Part shown: one piece after another, positions 1 through 7,583 of the stretch
How positions within the stretch are numbered: the stretch's first letter is position 1
How the letters are laid out: each line of letters starts with the position of its first letter
Assembly: GCA_023429135.1 (NCBI GenBank)
Contig: JAEYWD010000066.1
Location: 1-30,266, forward strand
Reading direction: 5' to 3'
Origin: Bacteroidota bacterium
GTDB taxonomy: Bacteria; Bacteroidota; Bacteroidia; Bacteroidales; JAAUTT01
DNA: 30,266 nt
Program-made: the position numbers and the translations under genes
Notes under the pieces: generated by a model
Seen by the model: the letters and a program-made list of their open reading frames with translations, nothing else
Database searches by the model: none
Told to the model about the DNA's origin: nothing

Positions 1-19
1 ATCCATTCTGAGCCCGACA

Positions 20-53
20 CCCCCCCGCCCCCCCCCCCCCCCCCCCCCCCCCC
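20..53. repeat. Long poly-C tract with one G interruption
   Basis: Seven C residues, one G at 27, then 26 consecutive C residues. Nothing in the flanks looks coding. In a genome of this composition such a tract is very unusual. It lies near the window edge, so it may be a contig-end artefact (poly-G/poly-C reads) rather than biology. A slippage-prone tract near a promoter is the biological alternative. Confidence 0.9.
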
Positions 54-80
54 ACTAAACCTCTTCCTAACATAACTATC

Positions 81-111
81 TCATTGTCATTTCGAATGCA
101 ATGAGAAATCT
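81..111. repeat. Short dispersed-repeat-like element with hairpin potential
   Basis: The stretch contains GTCATTTCGA and, a few bases later, GAGAAATCT. I recall this combination as a common intergenic dispersed motif in Bacteroidota genomes (recalled, not searched). Visible pairing: TCATTG (81-86) with CAATGA (99-104), and alternatively ATTTC with GAAAT. Only one copy is seen in this window. Confidence 0.45.
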
Positions 112-150
112 ACTCATTAAAGTCTTATAAAAATTTTAACCTGGCAATAG

Positions 151-184
151 TGATAAAACAAAAAACCCCGGTCGAGCCGGGGTT
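151..184 (-). terminator. Rho-independent terminator of the DUF6588 gene
   Basis: Perfect 8-bp stem AACCCCGG (164-171) / CCGGGGTT (177-184) with a 5-nt loop. On the minus strand a T-rich run (complement of 151-163) follows. It begins seven bases past the end of the minus-strand gene, exactly where a terminator is expected. Confidence 0.85.
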
Positions 185-190
185 CTGATA

Positions 191-1288
191 TTATCGGAAG
201 CTAATACCCAGCCCCGCTGTGGCCACCGAATAATTAGCATAAGTATAATCGAAATGCAGGGTAACCACGGCAAATTTCAACCTGAAACCAGCGTTAAGTC
301 GTGGTTTGGTTTTGCTTCCATCCATGCTTTTCATTTCAATGTCTAATGGATTAGTCAACTTATTGATATCTTTTACAACAAGTTTACCAGCGTTGGCTCC
401 TGTGGTTTCTAGTTTTACCATTGGATAATCACCTTTAAGCTTTAATGAAGTATTTGTACTACTGAAACCAGCACCTCCATAAAAAGTGATTACTGGTAAG
501 TCGAAAGAAGCTATTACATTCCCGGTAAAGCCATTTGCAACAAATTCCATTTTTTGATTATCATATTTTAAAGATGGATTCTCTATTACAGCATTCAGAT
601 TTGTTGAATAATATTCCTGTTGGAGGTTCAGATTTGCAGTAGTGGAGAGCCTTGTATATCCCCCGAAAACCGAAAGATTAAAAAATGGAGCCATTTTGAT
701 CCCCGGTATCCATTGTTTTAAGCTGTGTTTAACACCAACACCCCACATGTTCATGGATCCAAAATCACTGATGTTAAAAGTGGGCATATAACGAACAGTA
801 ACATCAGTTTGTTTAATTAACCCTATTCCCAACTGAAGCATAGGAGACGGAATGAAGCCTACACCAGTACCTTTTGGAGTCCTGAATTTTACACTATTCT
901 GATATGTAATTTCGGGACCTGTTTTATTGTCTCCTGCTACTGTAGGAGCGCTGGTTGTGGATTGAGTCATTTTGAATTTCGATCCCAGAACATTTGTCGG
1001 ATCAAATGTTTTATCAGAACTTGGAACAAAAGAAGTACTAATAGTAAGGGTTAAATCGAAACCGAATAATTTATGCGGCTTAGCTGTGTTATACCAACCA
1101 CCGTTTAAATTAGCGCCAAAAGCATTTGCATATGGCTTTAAGTAGGCCTGAAACAGGTTTTCTACGGCAGCTTTGTCTTCATTAAGCCCTGTCACCATAT
1201 TGGCAAGATCTTTAATTTGGCCAAATACAGATAAATTGTTTAACTGTAAAAGGAATAGTGCAGTTAATAAAATAACGATACGTTTCAT
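191..1288 (-). CDS. DUF6588 family outer-membrane-type protein
   Basis: Exported protein of about 365 residues. The N-terminus has a basic start, a hydrophobic stretch and a VFGQ-type cleavage site near residue 24. The rest is rich in alternating polar/hydrophobic strands, glycine and asparagine and ends in an aromatic residue (GLGISFR), as in outer-membrane beta-barrels. I recognise the overall pattern as DUF6588, a Bacteroidota family of unknown function; this is from memory. The frame stays open to a TTG at 1294, but an ATG sits two codons further in at 1288 and directly precedes the Lys-Arg of the signal peptide, so I chose it. It is monocistronic, divergent from rarA, and followed by a strong terminator. 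Confidence 0.75.
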   Translation of the reverse strand: MKRIVILLTALFLLQLNNLSVFGQIKDLANMVTGLNEDKAAVENLFQAYLKPYANAFGANLNGGWYNTAKPHKLFGFDLTLTISTSFVPSSDKTFDPTNVLGSKFKMTQSTTSAPTVAGDNKTGPEITYQNSVKFRTPKGTGVGFIPSPMLQLGIGLIKQTDVTVRYMPTFNISDFGSMNMWGVGVKHSLKQWIPGIKMAPFFNLSVFGGYTRLSTTANLNLQQEYYSTNLNAVIENPSLKYDNQKMEFVANGFTGNVIASFDLPVITFYGGAGFSSTNTSLKLKGDYPMVKLETTGANAGKLVVKDINKLTNPLDIEMKSMDGSKTKPRLNAGFRLKFAVVTLHFDYTYANYSVATAGLGISFR

Positions 1289-1397
1289 GATCAAGGGTTT
1301 TGTTTTGGGTTTATACTTTAAACAGTAGTTATTGTTTCAAAATTGCCTTATTTTGTAAGTTCTTATTTGATCAAATTCTTAGCGAATTTATAAAAAA

Positions 1398-2687
1398 ATG
1401 AATTTAAATCAGCCATTAGCTGACAGAATGAGGCCGAAAAGCCTTGATGATTATGTAGGTCAGCAGCATTTGATAGGATCCGGAAAGGTGCTTCGCCGGA
1501 TGATAGGTTCCGGTGGCGTATCGTCGTTTATTTTATGGGGACCTCCGGGGGTTGGAAAAACTACCCTTGCACGCATTATCTCGAATCAGTTGAACAGGCC
1601 TTTTTTTACTTTAAGTGCTGTTCACTCAGGGGTTAAAGATGTAAGGGAAGCCATTGAACAGGCTAAAAAAAACCAGTTTTTCAATACCCCCAATCCAATT
1701 TTATTTATCGACGAAATTCACCGGTTTAACAAATCGCAGCAGGACAGTTTACTTTCGGCTGTTGAACACGGAACCGTAACATTGATAGGCGCTACTACAG
1801 AAAATCCTTCTTTCGAAGTAATAGCTCCGTTGCTTTCGCGTTGTCAGGTATATGTTCTGAAATCGCTCGAAAAAAATGATCTCAAGAATATCCTCGACAG
1901 GTCAATTTCTAATGATGAATTCTTAAAGACCTTAAATATTGAATTGAAGGAAACCGAAGCGTTGATGCGTATTTCGGGTGGCGATGCCCGTAAATTGCTC
2001 AATGCTCTCGAACTTGTCGTCCAATCTGAGGTGGATCATAATGCCGAGAAGATTGAAATAACCGATAAACTGGTTTTGGAACGGATTCAGGAAAATATAG
2101 CGCTCTACGATAAGAAGGGAGAGATGCATTACGATATTATTTCTGCTTTTATAAAATCCATCCGGGGCAGCGATCCCAATGCGGCGGTTTATTACCTGGC
2201 CCGCATGATTGCTGCCGGAGAAGATGCTTTGTTTATTGCCCGGCGCATGGTGATTCTTGCTGCTGAAGATATCGGGCTGGCTAACCCTAATGCTCTTTTA
2301 ATGGCTAATAATTGTTTTCAGGCTGTTCATGTAATCGGGATGCCCGAAGGGCGGATTATACTTTCGGAAGCAGCTATTTACCTGGCAACTTCTCCGAAAA
2401 GCAACTCAGCCTATATGGCCATTAATTCAGCTCAGGAAAAGGTTGCAGAAACTGGCGATTTGTCAATACCTTTAAATATACGTAATGCACCTACGGGTTT
2501 GATGAAAGAGCTTGGTTATGGCAAGGATTACAAATATGCTCACGACTTTGAGAATAATTTTGTTGCCGATGAATTTCTGCCCAAGCAGATAACTTCGACA
2601 ATATTTTATAAACCCCAGGAAAATCCACGAGAAAAAGAGCTTTCGGTCTACCTGCACCGCCTGTGGAAAGGAAAGTATGGGTATTAG
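1398..2687 (+). CDS. rarA: Replication-associated recombination protein A (RarA/MgsA AAA+ ATPase)
   Basis: AAA+ ATPase of the clamp-loader-like RarA/MgsA/WRNIP1 family, which acts at stalled replication forks in the cytoplasm. The start is typical (PLADRMRPKSLDDYVGQQH). Walker A GPPGVGKT lies at residues 48-55, Walker B with the DE pair at 105-106 (ILFIDEIHRF), and sensor-1 is in the GATTENPSF segment. The C-terminal half carries the RarA tetramerisation region (SDPNAAVYYLARMIAAGEDALFIARRM, given here in part as the family hallmark). The length of 429 residues is normal for the family. The ATG at 1398 follows an AT-rich leader without a Shine-Dalgarno sequence, as usual in Bacteroidota. The stop codon runs straight into a heptad repeat. 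Confidence 0.96.
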   Translation: MNLNQPLADRMRPKSLDDYVGQQHLIGSGKVLRRMIGSGGVSSFILWGPPGVGKTTLARIISNQLNRPFFTLSAVHSGVKDVREAIEQAKKNQFFNTPNPILFIDEIHRFNKSQQDSLLSAVEHGTVTLIGATTENPSFEVIAPLLSRCQVYVLKSLEKNDLKNILDRSISNDEFLKTLNIELKETEALMRISGGDARKLLNALELVVQSEVDHNAEKIEITDKLVLERIQENIALYDKKGEMHYDIISAFIKSIRGSDPNAAVYYLARMIAAGEDALFIARRMVILAAEDIGLANPNALLMANNCFQAVHVIGMPEGRIILSEAAIYLATSPKSNSAYMAINSAQEKVAETGDLSIPLNIRNAPTGLMKELGYGKDYKYAHDFENNFVADEFLPKQITSTIFYKPQENPREKELSVYLHRLWKGKYGY

Positions 2688-2768
2688 GGGTTGCGAGGTA
2701 CGGGTTATGGAATATAAGTGGTGTGGTTGTATTGGCTATTGACTATGGACCATCGGCTATCGACTTAC
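2688..2768 (+). repeat. Degenerate heptanucleotide array after rarA
   Basis: Two blocks of 7-nt units. Block one (2688-2708) has GGGTTGC, GAGGTAC and GGGTTAT in register. Block two (2734-2768) has five units in register, including GACTATG (2741-2747) and GACCATC (2748-2754). The array starts on the base after the rarA stop codon. Similar words recur at 25090-25166 on the other strand. Confidence 0.7.
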
Positions 2769-2795
2769 AAATGTTTTTACTAAAAATCAACATAT

Positions 2796-3617
2796 ATGAT
2801 TGAAAAATTACCTTTTATTAAAAATACCCAATCGGGAAATTTCTTCCTTTTAGCAGGACCTTGTGTGGTCGAGAATCAGGAATTGTGCTTCGGAATAGCA
2901 GAGCGTATTAAGCAAATTACTGATAAATTGAGGATTCCTTATGTTTTTAAGGCTTCGTACCGGAAAGCCAACAGGTCGCGGTCCGATTCTTTTACCGGTA
3001 TTGGTGATCAGGCAGGGCTGGAAGTACTTCAGCAGGTTCGTGAAAAGTTTCAGGTATCGGTAGTAACTGATATTCACTCGGAAGCTGAAGCAGAAATGGC
3101 CGCCACATATGCCGATATACTTCAGATTCCCGCTTTTCTTTGCCGTCAGACCGACTTGCTGGTTGCTGCTGCCAAAACAGGCAAATTTGTCAACATCAAG
3201 AAGGGACAGTTTTTAGCCGCCGATTCCATGAAATTTGCTGCCGATAAAGTTATTCAAGCCGGTAATCCTAATGTAATGCTTACCGAGAGAGGCACAATGT
3301 TTGGCTATCAGGATCTGATTGTGGATTACAGAGGTATTGTTGAAATGAAAAAATTCGGATACCCGGTTATTATGGATATAACCCATTCGTTACAGCAGCC
3401 TAACCAGGCTTCGGGAGTTAGTGGTGGTCGTCCTGATTTGATCGAAACTATTGCCAGGGCAGCAATTGCGGTAGGTGCCGATGGTATTTTTATCGAAACT
3501 CACCCTGATCCTTCAAAAGCTTTATCTGATGGTGCCAATATGCTGAAGCTTGATTTACTGGAAAGTTTGCTAAGCAAACTCGTAAAGCTGCGTCAAACAG
3601 TTAACGAGATTTCATGA
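2796..3617 (+). CDS. kdsA: 3-deoxy-8-phosphooctulonate synthase (KdsA, metal-dependent class)
   Basis: Condenses phosphoenolpyruvate with arabinose 5-phosphate to Kdo 8-phosphate, the first committed step to the Kdo of LPS; cytosolic. At 273 residues it has the normal length. Visible hallmarks are LLAGPCVVEN at 18-27, KASYRKANRS, IPAFLCRQTDLL, KKGQFLA, LTERGTMFGY, DITHSLQQP and ETHPDP. Cys23 in AGPC, the His of DITHS, the Glu of ETHPDP and the Asp of ALSDGA match the metal ligands of the metal-dependent KdsA class (as in Aquifex); the metal-independent E. coli type has Asn at the cysteine position. The ATG at 2796 gives the expected N-terminus. No other Kdo genes are adjacent. Confidence 0.96.
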   Translation: MIEKLPFIKNTQSGNFFLLAGPCVVENQELCFGIAERIKQITDKLRIPYVFKASYRKANRSRSDSFTGIGDQAGLEVLQQVREKFQVSVVTDIHSEAEAEMAATYADILQIPAFLCRQTDLLVAAAKTGKFVNIKKGQFLAADSMKFAADKVIQAGNPNVMLTERGTMFGYQDLIVDYRGIVEMKKFGYPVIMDITHSLQQPNQASGVSGGRPDLIETIARAAIAVGADGIFIETHPDPSKALSDGANMLKLDLLESLLSKLVKLRQTVNEIS

Positions 3618-3966
3618 AATGAGCATATAAACAAATAATTTTGGAAAAGTTGAAATTTTGCGAGAGGAAAAATTCAATTAAACTTGCAGTTTTAAAACAT
3701 GTGAAGGTTGATTGAAAAATTTGAGTTTTGTAAATTGATGTTATTCAAATTGATTATAATTGTGCTTTTTCGCATTAAAAATATTCAATGCAACGGGTGA
3801 TAAAAATTGAGTAATACCATTGCATTATTTTCGAAATAAAAGTAAATTTAATTAGCAGTCATACAAAAAAAATTAATTATTGGAGAGATAATTTTTTTAT
3901 CCGACATGAAGTGAGAATTGGATTTATTAATTATAATTGCACAGCATTAAATACAGTTTTATTAAA
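3618..3966. other. AT-rich gene-free stretch between kdsA and a small acidic gene
   Basis: 349 bp with no convincing ORF. A TAATTTTG (-7-like) box sits at 3636-3643, which would give a leader of about 300 nt. An inverted repeat AATGCAA (3787-3793) / TTGCATT (3820-3826) lies mid-way. The frame of the next gene is open through a TTG at 3937, but that codon is not a credible start. It may hold a long 5' UTR or a small RNA; nothing recognisable was found. Confidence 0.5.
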
Positions 3967-4290
3967 ATGGAAAAAAGAAAATTAGTAGTTAGTTATAAAA
4001 ATGCATCCGAAGAGGTTATTGAAGCCATCAAAAAGAAATATCCGATGGGCTACAACGACTATGTTATCAAAGTCACCAAACCTAATAACGACTTTTTTTA
4101 TGCTGTAACTGTGGATACAGACAATGCTAGTTATCTTGTGAAGGTTGATGTTAAGATTGATAATCTTACTGACGAAGAATTTGAAAAAGAATTTGGAGAA
4201 GATGGAGGAACATCCAGTGACGAAGGGACTATCGGTCGTGAAGATGATAATATCGACAATATTGAGGGTTCTGAAAGTTTTGAGGAATAA
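3967..4290 (+). CDS. Small acidic protein of unknown function
   Basis: 107 residues, no signal peptide and no membrane segment, so probably cytoplasmic. Residues 1-66 form a compact alpha/beta-looking part (MEKRKLVVSYKN, KKYPMGYNDYVIKVTKP, FFYAVTVDT, YLVKVDVKID). The remaining 40 residues are a strongly acidic, low-complexity tail rich in Glu, Asp, Ser and Gly. I have the impression of a conserved Bacteroidales hypothetical protein but cannot name a family. I chose the ATG at 3967 over the upstream TTG at 3937 because the protein begins naturally with MEKRK and the upstream codons look non-coding. It is convergent with the polysaccharide export operon and shares a terminator with it. Confidence 0.7.
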   Translation: MEKRKLVVSYKNASEEVIEAIKKKYPMGYNDYVIKVTKPNNDFFYAVTVDTDNASYLVKVDVKIDNLTDEEFEKEFGEDGGTSSDEGTIGREDDNIDNIEGSESFEE

Positions 4291-4304
4291 TCAAAAATTT
4301 AATA

Positions 4305-4339
4305 TTATAAAATGCATCTCGATGAGATGCATTTTATAA
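4305..4339. terminator. Bidirectional terminator shared by convergent genes
   Basis: Perfect 16-bp inverted repeat (4305-4320 with 4324-4339) around a 3-nt loop, with A- and T-rich stem ends giving a U-tract in both directions. It lies 14 bp after the small acidic gene. The stop codon of the opposing autokinase gene (plus-strand bases 4334-4336) lies inside the right arm, so the last codon and the terminator are superimposed. Confidence 0.88.
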
Positions 4340-6781
4340 CCACAATCCAGTTTTTGAGACCATTTGTTTTAAGAAGTTTTTCTTACCGGTTTTATCCGAT
4401 TTTTCCTTTTCCGTATAATATCCGTAACCATAACCATACCCGTAACCATATCCCTGAGAATACGCCTGAAATTTATTGGATGCAGGTATGTCGTTAATCA
4501 CAATATTAATGTTGTTGATTCCTCTCTTTTTTAAATTTTGGAGCACATTTGAAAATACTTTTTTGAGAGTCCAGTTATGGCGAACAATGTAAAGGTTAAC
4601 ATCAGTGTATTTCAGAATAAGTAGTGCATCCGCAACCATACCAACAGGAGGAGTATCTACAAAAACATAGTCGTATCTTTCCTTAAGCTGATCCAACAGT
4701 AATTTTGTCCTTTCTCCCGAAATGAGTTCCATGGGATTAGGGGGTATTGGACCGGCAACTATTGTATCCAGGTTGGGATATTCAGTTGGGATAATGATCT
4801 CATTTATTGATAAATCAGTGCTTAAAAAGGAACTTGTACCCAGATCTCCGTTAATGTTGAGATAATCTTTAATTTTTGGTTTGCGAAGATCAAAAGATAA
4901 AATTACACACTTTTTATTGTTTAAAGCAAAGCTCATGGCCAGGTTTATAGTGATAAAGCTTTTCCCTTCACTCATCATCGAGGATGTAATAAGAACAACG
5001 TTGCTCTTTTTTTCGTTTGAAACAAATTGAAAATTGGCTCTGATGGATCGGAACGACTCTGATGTAAGGCACATAGGATTATCAAACGCAACGGTTTTGT
5101 TCCTGGATCTATTACGAATTACATAACCCAGAATAGGAGCTTCAGTTAATTTCTCTATGTCTTCGTTTCCTAAAACCTTATCATTCAGGTAATCTTTTAT
5201 AAGGAAGAATGCTAAAGGAAGTCCAAGTCCAAGAAAAAAAGCGATGATAAAATTACGGCGCGAGTTTGGCGAAATCAGTGAAAATTCTGACTCACGTGCC
5301 ACATCCAGTATTTCGTTATCAGGCAGGTATGAGGCTTTTGCTATCTGCATTTCCGAACGCTTCGTGAGCAGATAGGTATAGAGGGCATCGTTTAATTTAA
5401 ATTGACGCTCAAAGCCAAAAAGCTGTCGTTGTGTTTCAGGTAATTTATTTACCCTTTCCGAGACCTGAGCAATTCGCTGATCAATATCCTGAAGCGAAAT
5501 ATTGGTAGCATTTCTCTGATTTTCAATATTTTCGTGTATTGTTTTTTTCATTGAATTGATCCGGAGATCCATAGAGGCGATGTAAGGATTCTCTTTCTTT
5601 GAATTATACATCATCTCGAGTCGGTCGTTATACATCTTTAGCAGTTCGCTTATGAGACTGTTAAGAACCGGATCGTTAATTCCCATAGAGGATGGCGCTG
5701 CCAAATCTTGACCATCTCTGTTCTCCTGCAGGTAATTCTTAAGGTATTCGTAATAGCGCGATTTTACAAGAATTTCGGCACGTTGATCCTTTAAATCCTC
5801 CAAGGCGGTAATAGCTTGTTGCGCCTGAAAATCAACATTCATCACCCTGTTTTGCGAACGGTAATTCTGAAGCTTGGTTTCGGAATAATTCAGTGAATCT
5901 GAAATTTCTCCAACCTGCGAATCAATAAACTTTATTGTATTTTCGGCAATGAGATTTTTGCGTTCAATTCCCTTTTTTAAATATTCGCTTGTGAGTGCAT
6001 TAACAAAATCAACCATTTTCGAAACATTATTTCCTTTCAGGGAAATTGTCAGGATAGAGGATGATTTGTCGGACGAAACGTTAAAAGTCCGGTATTTCCT
6101 TACAAGCACTTCGGGAGAATTGAATACAAATGACAGTTCTTTTCCAATAAATTGATTTCTGCTATCGCTATTCTGAGGAATAACCATAAAAGAAAACTGC
6201 CTTGTATTTATTTTTTCGAAAAGTTTATAACGTTTTGTAAACTGTAAATTAGGCAGGGAGCCTGTATATCGTTTTAAGCTGAAATCGTAATTATCAATAT
6301 TCTCACCTTCAATTGAGAGTTCAAATTCATCCTCCGAGACAAATGAAAGATAAAATTTTACATTGACAGGCTGAGAGGTTGATGTATCGATAATTACCTT
6401 TATGGGCGACGATTTATATATGTCAAGGGAATAAAAGCTTTTCTCAAGGTAATATTCGATCTGGAAGTCGAGTTGTGCCAAGGCTCTTTGGGTCAATTGA
6501 TAAGATTTTAGCACTCCAATTTCGTTCGAAATTTTGTACTGTGTATTATCAAGACCCAGACCAGTTGTAAATCTTGAATCGAGAACCGATTGTTCTTCCT
6601 TAATGAGAACCGAAGTCTTTACCTCGTAAATTCTTTCGAAAAACTTGTTTATATAAAAGGCAATTACAAGGGCTACCAGCAGACAAGCTAAAAACCAATG
6701 CCATTTTCCAAGAAACTTATATATCAGGTTTTTAACATCAACAGTTTCCTCGTCGGCTGTTTCCTTGTAATTGTCCGTCAT
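4334..6781 (-). CDS. Wzc-like polysaccharide co-polymerase with bacterial tyrosine autokinase domain
   Basis: Inner-membrane protein of 815 residues controlling capsule/exopolysaccharide chain length and export. A first membrane segment at about 28-46 is followed by a large periplasmic Wzz/GNVR part with coiled-coil stretches (about 270-460) and a second membrane segment at about 510-528. The cytosolic BY-kinase domain has a Walker A ending in SEGKS (Lys607), Walker A' around SFDLRKP (Asp631) and Walker B VFVDTPP (Asp709). In Walker A' the first Asp of the usual DxD is Ser, a substitution I believe is common in this phylum. The tail holds eight tyrosines between 774 and 789, six in consecutive Gly-Tyr pairs, the expected autophosphorylation cluster. 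It is the last gene of the export operon, 8 bp after the Wza-like gene. No cognate tyrosine phosphatase is seen nearby. Confidence 0.93.
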   Translation of the reverse strand: MTDNYKETADEETVDVKNLIYKFLGKWHWFLACLLVALVIAFYINKFFERIYEVKTSVLIKEEQSVLDSRFTTGLGLDNTQYKISNEIGVLKSYQLTQRALAQLDFQIEYYLEKSFYSLDIYKSSPIKVIIDTSTSQPVNVKFYLSFVSEDEFELSIEGENIDNYDFSLKRYTGSLPNLQFTKRYKLFEKINTRQFSFMVIPQNSDSRNQFIGKELSFVFNSPEVLVRKYRTFNVSSDKSSSILTISLKGNNVSKMVDFVNALTSEYLKKGIERKNLIAENTIKFIDSQVGEISDSLNYSETKLQNYRSQNRVMNVDFQAQQAITALEDLKDQRAEILVKSRYYEYLKNYLQENRDGQDLAAPSSMGINDPVLNSLISELLKMYNDRLEMMYNSKKENPYIASMDLRINSMKKTIHENIENQRNATNISLQDIDQRIAQVSERVNKLPETQRQLFGFERQFKLNDALYTYLLTKRSEMQIAKASYLPDNEILDVARESEFSLISPNSRRNFIIAFFLGLGLPLAFFLIKDYLNDKVLGNEDIEKLTEAPILGYVIRNRSRNKTVAFDNPMCLTSESFRSIRANFQFVSNEKKSNVVLITSSMMSEGKSFITINLAMSFALNNKKCVILSFDLRKPKIKDYLNINGDLGTSSFLSTDLSINEIIIPTEYPNLDTIVAGPIPPNPMELISGERTKLLLDQLKERYDYVFVDTPPVGMVADALLILKYTDVNLYIVRHNWTLKKVFSNVLQNLKKRGINNINIVINDIPASNKFQAYSQGYGYGYGYGYGYYTEKEKSDKTGKKNFLKQMVSKTGLWL
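4418..4453 (-). repeat. Six Gly-Tyr codon pairs (phosphorylation cluster)
   Basis: Residues 777-788 of the autokinase are six consecutive GY dipeptides, a hexanucleotide-period coding repeat. The units use several synonymous codons (GGA/GGT/GGG with TAT/TAC), so it is not a perfect DNA repeat. This suggests the protein repeat is kept by selection rather than by recent slippage. Confidence 0.85.
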
Positions 6782-6789
6782 TGGGCAAA

Positions 6790-7572
6790 TTATAATTTGT
6801 CATTCAAATTCAGAAGAATTGCAACTGATGCTCCAAAAGATAATATAGACAGAACAGCGGTATATGGGAAGCTGCTTACGAGGTAGCTTTTGCCTTTCAT
6901 TGGTTCAACATAAATTATATCGTTGGGCATGAGGTAAAAATACTCTGATGTAAGAAGTGATTTATCGCCAAGGTTAAGATAATGCACTTCCGAACCTTTG
7001 ATATTTTGGCGTACTAATGTTACTTTCTTGATATTTCCAAATTCTTTGGTTCCTCCGGCTAGTGCCAATGCCTGCAAAACATTGATCTGATCCTTATCAA
7101 TTGTAAAGGAACCGGGATTGGTTACTTCGCCCAGAATGGAAACCTGAAAATCCACAAGCTTGACAACCACCGTAGTTTCCTTAAAATAATCGTTTAACGA
7201 GGTTTGAATCCGCTTCTTTACATCGTCAATAGTTAAACCCTTCACCATCATTTTATCAACAAACGAAAAGTCGATATATCCCTCATCATCAACCAGGTAA
7301 CTATTCAAATACAAATAAGTAGGATTCATGAGGGTTGGAAGATCAGTTTGGAAAAACTTACTGGTTTTTGGATCAAGACTGTAAACCTTAATATAAAGAT
7401 GATCTCCTGATTTAATCTGATAAGTACTCTTCTTTTTATTTTCAAAAGAAGTTTGGGTTTCACCTACATCTTGTAAAAGCATAACTTTTTTTTGTGATAA
7501 ACAGGAGGTTAATAGTATTGCCAGAATCATTAACTTGCCTATTCCAAAAATTCTCAGCTTCAAATTTCTCAT
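6790..7572 (-). CDS. Wza-like polysaccharide export lipoprotein
   Basis: Outer-membrane or periplasmic polysaccharide export protein of 260 residues. A signal peptide ends in a lipobox LLTSC (Cys near residue 24). A Poly_export region (about 50-135) contains KSGDHLYIKVYSLDP and the YLVDDEGYIDF segment. An SLBB-type part follows, with VSILGEVTNPGSF and NVLQALALAGG. The C-terminus has a hydrophobic stretch (about 232-255). It is shorter than enterobacterial Wza, as is usual for Bacteroidota versions. It lies 11 bp after the SPOR-repeat gene and 8 bp before the autokinase gene, so the three are almost certainly co-transcribed. It would form the export channel that the autokinase partners. Confidence 0.92.
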   Translation of the reverse strand: MRNLKLRIFGIGKLMILAILLTSCLSQKKVMLLQDVGETQTSFENKKKSTYQIKSGDHLYIKVYSLDPKTSKFFQTDLPTLMNPTYLYLNSYLVDDEGYIDFSFVDKMMVKGLTIDDVKKRIQTSLNDYFKETTVVVKLVDFQVSILGEVTNPGSFTIDKDQINVLQALALAGGTKEFGNIKKVTLVRQNIKGSEVHYLNLGDKSLLTSEYFYLMPNDIIYVEPMKGKSYLVSSFPYTAVLSILSFGASVAILLNLNDKL

Positions 7573-7583
7573 AATTCAAAAAT

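Noticed and set aside
3636..3643. TAATTTTG box directly after kdsA as a firm promoter
   Set aside because: The -33 region is poor and the distance to the next ATG is over 300 bp; several such 8-mers are expected by chance in AT-rich DNA, so it is mentioned only as a possibility.
3937..3966. TTG-initiated N-terminal extension of the small acidic protein
   Set aside because: The ATG at 3967 gives a natural MEKRK start and the upstream codons fit the AT-rich non-coding background.
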